This document shows positions 8,101-12,828 of a stretch of DNA of 17,321 bases, piece after piece. This DNA is from Candidatus Latescibacterota bacterium (lineage in GTDB: Bacteria; Latescibacterota; UBA2968; UBA8231). Made by a program: the position numbers and the translations under genes. The DNA is taken from assembly GCA_022825185.1 (NCBI GenBank), contig JAJDYK010000027.1, positions 1 through 17,321 of the forward strand. The letters run 5' to 3'. The number at the start of each line of letters is the position of its first letter. Positions within the stretch are counted from its first letter, which is position 1. The notes under the pieces are model-generated. The model did not search any database. It was not told the DNA's origin and saw only the letters and a list, made by a program, of their open reading frames with translations.

Positions 8101-8201
8101 AAATCGCCGGTCTGACGGAACAGGAAATGGTACAGCAGGCTCGGGCTTTTGGAATCCAACCCCGCTGGAGTGGGACCCAAGTTCAAGAAGAACTGGCGTG
8201 A
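5163..8201 (+). CDS. N6-adenine DNA methyltransferase with nuclease-like N-terminus and UPF0175-like C-terminal tail (type IIG-like)
   Basis: 1012 aa. N-terminus (about 5-125): RPDIVI (D44) followed by VVLETEF (E58-x-E60), a PD-(D/E)XK-like core in which Glu replaces the Lys; ExE is known in BamHI-type enzymes. Residues ~150-310 form a helical linker. The methyltransferase core starts with FYTLPTSAALLGEL (about 318), then motif I DLACGTG (355-361) and motif IV NPPF (493-496), the N6-adenine (gamma-type) signature. Residues ~660-890 look like a target-recognition region, with the typical LTITQLPRLTVLD strand near its end. The last ~45 residues (GLISIGRAAEIAGLTEQEM) resemble the UPF0175 antitoxin-like helix-turn-helix. 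It follows the 184-aa gene by 13 bp with only a weak Shine-Dalgarno, so it is probably in the same operon. It is more GC-rich than the two preceding genes, so the operon may be a composite. It could be a combined restriction-modification enzyme or the modification arm of a three-gene system. Confidence 0.9.
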   Translation: MPRTSEIAFNVRLLDVLRTKHPRWRDHTGVEQQGVLRETALRPDIVIRPPGGIPVVLETEFLPARSVEADAQARLGQFLQYNGDRIEQTIAVQVPRELSQVPQVDLEQHIEAAEFRYCTYSLQEVDMGVRWPATGWLAGSIDDLASCIENVSLSERLLAEGTQILEQSIGEAAGKLRETAGTHALENMAQSLHQEDGEQTSRMAMAIVANALVFHTAIVEAHEIPTIDQLRIPGRNDVSKSRLLECWQHILDNINYYPIFRIASDLLLPIPDGTANAVLNRLAQAASDLAGLGATTLHDLSGRMFQRLIADRKFLATFYTLPTSAALLGELAAARLGEETDWSDPDALTSLRVADLACGTGALLSAAYRALAVRYRRTGGDDQALHQQMMERALIAADIMPAATHLTASMLSSAHPGTTFGRTRVHTLPYGQQSQEKRHTMALGALDLIEDDAAPSLFGTGATVAHGTGADMETEGSQDMILPRETADLVIMNPPFTRPTNHEKAEVPVPSFAGLSKTEDEQQAMAKRLAEIRQRLANPVGHGNAGLASNFIDLAHVKTKPGGVLALVLPASCVSGGSWEDVRRLLEREYEDLAVLTIAAYGQTDRAFSADTGMAEALVVATKKCDGREGCSETLFVNLRYRPRSLAEAFEIARAVHRISPQVRQGRLCVGDRETIGTYIRASLSQGGCASLRETTLADAALGLLKKTLRLPQGYSTPFPTTCLEVIGKKGLLHRDISGKASNGAPRGPFEIIPIQGVPQYPVLWGHDAERERSLVVPPDREGEVRPGCDDRAVSVWNRTASRLHFNLDFRINSQSLTACLTPTKAIGGRAWPNFIPEQEEWTLPLVLWSNTTLGLLAFWWVGTRQQQGRACLTITQLPRLTVLDPRSLDQNQLAQAEDIFERFKEKEFLPANEAYRDVARQVLDRAVLVDLLHLPEAVLEPLAILRDQWCAEPSVHGGKKTRALLFYKQGLISIGRAAEIAGLTEQEMVQQARAFGIQPRWSGTQVQEELA

Positions 8202-8277
8202 AGGTCTTTTGTAATTCCGGCCCTCTGATGGCACTAGGTAAAATTGGTGCTTTGAATATTCTTTTTCGATTGTTCGC

Positions 8278-9132
8278 TCAACTCAGCGTGACGCCTTCCC
8301 GTTTGACGATTTCCTTGGTGTAATTAAAAGAGGCCGGTGCGGCTAGTTCCAAGGTTTCTGGCGAAAGTCGAGCCTTGACCTCTGGAGAGAAACGGTCTAG
8401 ACCGCCGCGCACGCTTTCGTGCTGCTGCATGTAGCGCAGGGTGAGGAAGCGGCGATCCCGGTCTTTGGGCACCCAGGAGAGTGCGCCGTGGGTGACTAAC
8501 TCGGAGATGATGACCACATCGCCGGCCTTGGGCGTTACATTGAGCACTCCCTCGGGCACTTCGGTGCTGAAGTACTCGTCGTTGTATCCATCTGCCGTAT
8601 AGCTGTCGGGATAGAAAAGCGACCGCGGATAGTCGAAGTGGCTCTTGTGGCTGCAAGGTAGAATAATAAGTCCGCCGTCGCCGGGATAGACGTCGGTCAG
8701 GTAGAAGAAGAAGACTAGGTCATTGCACTGGACTTTGCCGCCGATTGTGCTGTAGCGTCCCTGCTCTGGATTGCGGGCCGGTGCCCCGGGGACGCCGGAG
8801 TGCAGGGGATGGAAGGGCTTGCCGTGGACATCGACCATTAGATTGCCGCTGGTCAGGCGCGGCCGATCGTCGGTCAACTCCTTGAGGATGGGCCAAGTTT
8901 TGGGGTGGAGGGTCAGTGCTTCGAGGGGCTTGTCAAAGGCGAAAGCATTGATATACCAGTTGAAATGCTCGCGCTCGAGATTGATTTCGAGGCCGGCGGG
9001 CACCTCCTCCGGGGGCGTGTCAATGTAGCGCTGAGCCGCGTCTTGGGCCGCTTTTAATTCCGCGCCTTGCAGAACGCCTTTAAGGTGAAGGTAGCCGGTT
9101 AGGTCGAAGAAGTAGCGCTGCTCGGGGGTCAT
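8278..9132 (-). CDS. Phytanoyl-CoA dioxygenase (PhyH)-family Fe(II)/2-oxoglutarate-type oxygenase, downstream copy
   Basis: 284 aa, typical PhyH length. It is a double-stranded beta-helix enzyme by its markers: GNLMVDVHGKPFHPLHSG (about 96-113), FFFYLTDVYPGDGGLIILPCSH (about 141-162), GDVVIISELVTHGALSW (H215, distal iron ligand) and the R227/R228 region expected to bind the 2-oxoglutarate carboxylate. The proximal iron motif, normally H-x-D, appears as H111-S-G113. Without the Asp this enzyme may bind iron differently. The start ATG at 9132 has GAGGT 5 bp upstream. The paralogous gene lies 52 bp upstream on the same strand, so the two are likely one operon read from 10042 down. It converges on the methyltransferase gene with a 76-bp gap, in which I see no clear terminator. 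The substrate is unknown. Confidence 0.88.
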   Translation of the reverse strand: MTPEQRYFFDLTGYLHLKGVLQGAELKAAQDAAQRYIDTPPEEVPAGLEINLEREHFNWYINAFAFDKPLEALTLHPKTWPILKELTDDRPRLTSGNLMVDVHGKPFHPLHSGVPGAPARNPEQGRYSTIGGKVQCNDLVFFFYLTDVYPGDGGLIILPCSHKSHFDYPRSLFYPDSYTADGYNDEYFSTEVPEGVLNVTPKAGDVVIISELVTHGALSWVPKDRDRRFLTLRYMQQHESVRGGLDRFSPEVKARLSPETLELAAPASFNYTKEIVKREGVTLS

Positions 9133-9184
9133 GCCGCACCTCTTTGTGCAACGATTTGGCAGGAATGCAGGTGCATCGGTTCGT

Positions 9185-10042
9185 TCATAGGGTCAACTCT
9201 ACTGTATCGCGGGTGGTGATTTCCTTGCGATCCTTGAAATCGCGCACGGCGATTAGTTCCAAGGTTTCGGGAGACAATTGGGCCGTGACGCCGTCGGGAA
9301 AGGGTTCGGAGCGGCCGATGTGTTGCACGCTGTAGCGCAGGGTGAGAAAGCGGCGGTCGCGGTCTTTGGGCTCCCAGGAGAGAGCACCGTGGACGAGGTG
9401 TTCGGACATGACGACCACATCGCCGGCTCTCGGCGTAAGATTGGCCACTCCTTCGGGCACTTCGGTGGTAAAATAATCGTCGTTGTATCCCCCGTCAGCG
9501 GTGTAGCTTTCTGGATAGAAGTAGTGATTTTCGCGCAGGAAATTGGCCTTGTGCGAGCCGGGTATGACAATGAGCCCGCCGTCGCCGGGGAAAACGTCGG
9601 ACAGATAAAAGAAAAACACCAAGTCGTTGTTGTATATTCTGCCGTCCTTGACAAAACTGCGACGCCAGCCCGGCTGGCCTTTGCGCCGGGTTGATTCGTA
9701 TCCCGAATGCAGGGGATGAAAGGGCTTGCCGTGGACATCGACCATCATATTGCCACCGCCTAACCGGGGTTTGCCGCCGGTCAGTTCGAGCAGGATGGGC
9801 CAGGTTTGGGGATGCACTGCCAGCCGTTCGAGGGCTTTGTCAAAGGCGAAGGCGTGGATATACCAGTTGAAGTGACTGCGGTTGAGGTCAATGCAAAAGC
9901 CGTCCAGTACCTGGTCCGGCGGCGTGTCGATGTAGCGCTGAGCCGCGTCTTGGGCGGGGCGGAGTTCGCTCTCGCTCAGAACGCCGCGCAAATGGAGATA
10001 ACCTGTTAGATCGAAAAAATAGCGCTGTTCGGGGGTCATCAT
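9185..10042 (-). CDS. PhyH-family Fe(II)/2-oxoglutarate-type oxygenase, upstream copy
   Basis: 285 aa, clearly paralogous to the next gene over its whole length: the same TPEQRYFFDLTGYLHL start, HFNWYI..FAFDK segment, VDVHGKPFHPLHSG and PKDRDRRFLTLRY. Divergence is concentrated in the loop after the HSG motif (about 115-138) and in the last 45 residues, so the pair probably differ in substrate. Iron-site residues are H112-S-G114 in place of H-x-D and the distal H218 (LVHGALSW). The start at 10042 has AGGA 7 bp upstream; a second ATG at 10039 is equally possible on homology, since the neighbour begins at the second Met. It is divergent from the CBM9-like gene across a 172-bp region that must hold the promoters for both directions. 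Confidence 0.88.
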   Translation of the reverse strand: MMTPEQRYFFDLTGYLHLRGVLSESELRPAQDAAQRYIDTPPDQVLDGFCIDLNRSHFNWYIHAFAFDKALERLAVHPQTWPILLELTGGKPRLGGGNMMVDVHGKPFHPLHSGYESTRRKGQPGWRRSFVKDGRIYNNDLVFFFYLSDVFPGDGGLIVIPGSHKANFLRENHYFYPESYTADGGYNDDYFTTEVPEGVANLTPRAGDVVVMSEHLVHGALSWEPKDRDRRFLTLRYSVQHIGRSEPFPDGVTAQLSPETLELIAVRDFKDRKEITTRDTVELTL

Positions 10043-10214
10043 CTTGTTTTCCTGTGATCCTACTGGCTGGCGACTTATATTGATTCCGAACTTTTCAAGT
10101 AATCAAATACGGCTCTGGACTTCAAGGGACGACAACTCAAACAGCCCTTGGCAAAACCGGAGATCATCTGGCCCGCGTGCCACTTCAGTTATTACCCTTT
10201 GACAGGAAACTCCC
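10043..10214. promoter_or_regulatory. 172-bp divergent intergenic region
   Basis: It separates the PhyH pair (minus) from the CBM9-like/TPR pair (plus), so it should contain both promoters. The Shine-Dalgarno for the plus gene is AGGA at 10204-10207; for the minus gene it is AGGA 7 bp before its start. The central part is AT-richer (about 10060-10115). I could not find a convincing paired -35/-10, a strong hairpin or an obvious operator. Confidence 0.4.
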
Positions 10215-10958
10215 ATGCGCTATCTCATCGCTACCTTCTGCCTAGTCTTGACCGGTTCCGTCGCTCTCGCCGAGGATGCCCTGCCACACCACACTATCCT
10301 CCGCGCCGCCGGGCCTATTGCCGTGGACGGCCACCTCGACGAGCCTTCCTGGAAGGCCGCCGAAGTCATTGATCAGTTCGTCTTTCCTTGGTGGACGGAG
10401 GGGGCCAAGGATCGCACTGAAGCTCGCTTGCTGTGGGACGACGTGCATCTCTATGTCGCCTTTACCGCATACGACCCGCACATTTCGGCTACCTTGACCG
10501 AGCGCGACAGTCCGGTGTCGCGCGACGACTGCGTCGAGGTATTCATCGCCCCAGACACCAGCCAAGTCACCAACTATTTCAATTTTGAATTCAATGCCTT
10601 GGGCACGATTCTGGACCGCTCGCCGCACGCCGAGCGGTCGTCGCTATGGAACGGCGAGGGCGTGCAGGTGGCCATCGACATCCAAGGCACACTCAATCAA
10701 GAGACGGATCAGGACACGCTCTGGACTGCTGAGATTGCCCTGCCCTTTGCCATTTTCGCTCCATACGCCCCTAGCTTGCCGCCGACTCCTGGCGATGTGT
10801 GGCGTCTCAACCTGTACCGCACGGGCGGAGCGGTCAATCTGCAGTACATCACTTGGTCTAATACCCGGACGCCCAAGCCGCAGTTCCACGTGCCCGAGCG
10901 CTTTGGGGTGGTGCATTTTGACAGCCGATTGGTATTGAGCCAAGACGAGGCCGAGTAG
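10215..10958 (+). CDS. Exported CBM9-like (carbohydrate-binding family 9/DOMON-type) protein
   Basis: 247 aa. Residues 1-19 are a clean signal peptide (MRYLIATFCLVLTGSVALA, cleavage before EDA). The rest is one domain of the CBM9_1-like type. IAVDGHLDEPSWKAA (about 35-49) is the usual opening; then ARLLWDDVHLYVAFTAYDPHI (about 75-95), RDDCVEVFIAPD (about 103-114), YFNFEFNALGTI and a C-terminal WRLNLYR segment follow. Family members bind sugars or occur as stand-alone periplasmic or surface domains, often near polysaccharide-degrading genes; no catalytic domain is attached here. The start is supported by AGGA 7 bp upstream. The TPR gene follows after 16 bp on the same strand, so they likely share a transcript. 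The actual ligand is unknown, and haem- or sugar-binding DOMON-like roles are alternatives. Confidence 0.85.
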   Translation: MRYLIATFCLVLTGSVALAEDALPHHTILRAAGPIAVDGHLDEPSWKAAEVIDQFVFPWWTEGAKDRTEARLLWDDVHLYVAFTAYDPHISATLTERDSPVSRDDCVEVFIAPDTSQVTNYFNFEFNALGTILDRSPHAERSSLWNGEGVQVAIDIQGTLNQETDQDTLWTAEIALPFAIFAPYAPSLPPTPGDVWRLNLYRTGGAVNLQYITWSNTRTPKPQFHVPERFGVVHFDSRLVLSQDEAE

Positions 10959-10974
10959 AAAGACGCGGCTAGCC

Positions 10975-12750
10975 GTGTCTTCATCAAAGGGTCGGGATTC
11001 CCGACGAACTACTGCTAAAGTGATCTATCGCGTTCTGCTGCTATGTGCGCTGTTCGCGTCCTGCGAATCCACAGATGCGCCACTCGTCCTCTACGAGAGC
11101 CCGCATGGGCTGGTAGTGTTGAAGGCGGCTCGGCTCGATTTTGCGGAAGAGGGCGAAGACGCGGCTGCGGCGCGGGCGCACTTTGCTGCGGGCGAAGATC
11201 ATCTCGACGAAGGTCGCTGCGATGCTGCGGCTGTGAGCTATTTACAGGCTACTGCAAGGCGACCGTCGCCAGCGGTCTGGCTCAATGCGGGAGTCGCGTT
11301 GCTGTGCGATGGCGAGTATGAAAAGGCGGGGGCGGCGTTGGTGGAGGGGCTGGGATTTTCTAAGGCGACTCCAGATGTTCGAGCCGCTTTGCTCGGCAAT
11401 CTGGGCCAAGCCCATCAGCGCTTAGGGCGCATCGACTCGGCGTTGGTGTCCTACCAAGACGCGGTGGCGCTGCACCGGCAGAGCGGCTTTGCCGCTGGCG
11501 AGGCCCAAGCGTTGGGCGATTTAGGTGCGGCCTATTTCATGCAGGGCGATTTAGAGCCGGCGCTTGGCTTCCTAAAACAGGCGCGGGATAGGCACAGTCG
11601 GATCGGCGATCAACTCGGGCTGGCGCGAGACCTCGACCGCCTCGGCACGGTTTACTTCGTCCGGGGTGCGGCGGATTCGGCACTGGCGACCTTCACAGAG
11701 GCGCTCGCGCTCTACCAGGGCGAGGAGTATCTGCGCGGCCAAGCTGGCGGCCTGACGAATATCGGCAACATCCACCTAGACGAGGGTCGGCTCGATTCGG
11801 CGCACTTTTACTTTTTCGCAGGACTGGCCGTCCTCGAACGCCTAGCCGATGACGCGGCCCGCGCCAACCAGCTAGTGCGAATCGGACAGATTTACCAGCA
11901 GCAGGACGATATAGAGGCCGCGTTGGTCGCCTACCGCGAGGCGCTTTCTATACATCGGGCGCAAGAAAAGGTGGATAGCCAAGCCGAGACGCGCGACCGC
12001 ATGGCGCGCATTTTTTTTCAGCAGGGCCGTTTGGATTCGGCGCTATCTGCGTACCAGTCGGCACTTGCGCTATATCGGCGGTATGATAGCCACCCGGGCA
12101 AGCGGGCGCAGGCATTGGACCATATAGGCGATGTGCATCTGTATCAGGGTCGTTTGGATTCGGCGCTGGCTGCGTACCAATCGGCGCTGGAGATCTACGT
12201 CGCCCACGGCCACCCGCGCGGCCGAGCCGTCCAGTCGAGCAAGATTGGTCAAGTGCTGCAAAAACAGGGTCGGCTGGACGAGGCGATAAAAGCGCATCGC
12301 GCGGCACTATCGCTGTACCGCGAATTCGATCTCTATGCCGAGGGGGCGACCCAACTCGACTACATCGGCCACCTCTACTTCCGCCAGGGCAAAATCGACG
12401 AGGCGCTCGCCTCCTTTGAGAACGCCCTGCATGTCTTTACTCAAGCGGGCAACCGCCAAGGTGAGGCGGCGCAACTGAGCAATGTCGGCAACATCTACTT
12501 CGAGCAGGGGCGCTTGGACGAGGCGCTCAAGGCATTTGGCGACGCCCTGCACGTTTTTCAGTTGATCGGGCATCGGCAGGGGGAGGCGCAGAGTTTGGGC
12601 AACATCGGATTGGTGTACCGCAAGAAGGGCGATCAGGAGCGAGCGCTAGAGATGCTGCAACAGGCGCGCGCTGCGTATGCCGAGATTGGGGTGCGGAGCG
12701 AGGGGAGGCGAACGGTGGAAGCGGCGATTTCGGCAATCGAGAAATATTGA
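10975..12750 (+). CDS. Secreted or lipid-anchored TPR-repeat protein (about 12-13 kinesin-light-chain-like repeats)
   Basis: 591 aa from the GTG at 10975. A second in-frame GTG at 11020 would give a short, neat signal sequence; neither start has a good Shine-Dalgarno. The hydrophobic stretch VIYRVLLLCALFASC ends at C30, which fits an imperfect lipobox (F-A-S-C), so the protein may be a lipoprotein. Residues ~64-588 are almost wholly tetratricopeptide repeats of ~40-aa period with the pattern (G.(I/V)Y..QGRLDSAL..Y..AL..(Y/H)). The longer-than-34-residue spacing resembles TPR_12/kinesin-light-chain repeats rather than classic TPR. Several adjacent repeats are nearly identical at the DNA level (for example around 12020-12065 and 12143-12188), a sign of recent internal duplication. 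TPRs bind peptides or proteins; the partner is unknown. No enzymatic domain is present. Confidence 0.85.
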   Translation: MSSSKGRDSRRTTAKVIYRVLLLCALFASCESTDAPLVLYESPHGLVVLKAARLDFAEEGEDAAAARAHFAAGEDHLDEGRCDAAAVSYLQATARRPSPAVWLNAGVALLCDGEYEKAGAALVEGLGFSKATPDVRAALLGNLGQAHQRLGRIDSALVSYQDAVALHRQSGFAAGEAQALGDLGAAYFMQGDLEPALGFLKQARDRHSRIGDQLGLARDLDRLGTVYFVRGAADSALATFTEALALYQGEEYLRGQAGGLTNIGNIHLDEGRLDSAHFYFFAGLAVLERLADDAARANQLVRIGQIYQQQDDIEAALVAYREALSIHRAQEKVDSQAETRDRMARIFFQQGRLDSALSAYQSALALYRRYDSHPGKRAQALDHIGDVHLYQGRLDSALAAYQSALEIYVAHGHPRGRAVQSSKIGQVLQKQGRLDEAIKAHRAALSLYREFDLYAEGATQLDYIGHLYFRQGKIDEALASFENALHVFTQAGNRQGEAAQLSNVGNIYFEQGRLDEALKAFGDALHVFQLIGHRQGEAQSLGNIGLVYRKKGDQERALEMLQQARAAYAEIGVRSEGRRTVEAAISAIEKY

Positions 12751-12814
12751 CTTGACAGGGTCGAAAACTTGAAAAACGACGTCAATAATCCTTTACTGTA
12801 ATTTCAAACAGAAG

Positions 12815-12820
12815 AAGGAG
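12815..12820 (+). promoter_or_regulatory. Strong Shine-Dalgarno for the ankyrin/dockerin gene
   Basis: AAGGAG, 8 bp before the ATG at 12829; it decides the start and places the signal peptide at the very N-terminus. A TTGACA hexamer occurs at 12752-12757 right after the TPR stop, but I see no well-spaced -10, so a separate promoter here is only possible. Confidence 0.6.
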
Positions 12821-12828
12821 CAGAACGC

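Noticed and set aside
5163..8201. Methyltransferase as BREX PglX or the DISARM methylase
   Set aside because: None of the required partners (PglZ, BrxC, DrmA, DrmB and so on) is present nearby, and this protein has its own nuclease-like N-terminus.
8202..8277. Bidirectional terminator between the convergent methyltransferase and PhyH genes
   Set aside because: T-rich runs are present, but I found no stem of useful length next to them.
12752..12802. TTGACA at 12752 as the -35 of a sigma-70 promoter for the ankyrin gene
   Set aside because: At 16-18 bp spacing the -10 position reads AACGAC-like, not TATAAT; the AATAAT further on is about 26 bp away, too far.
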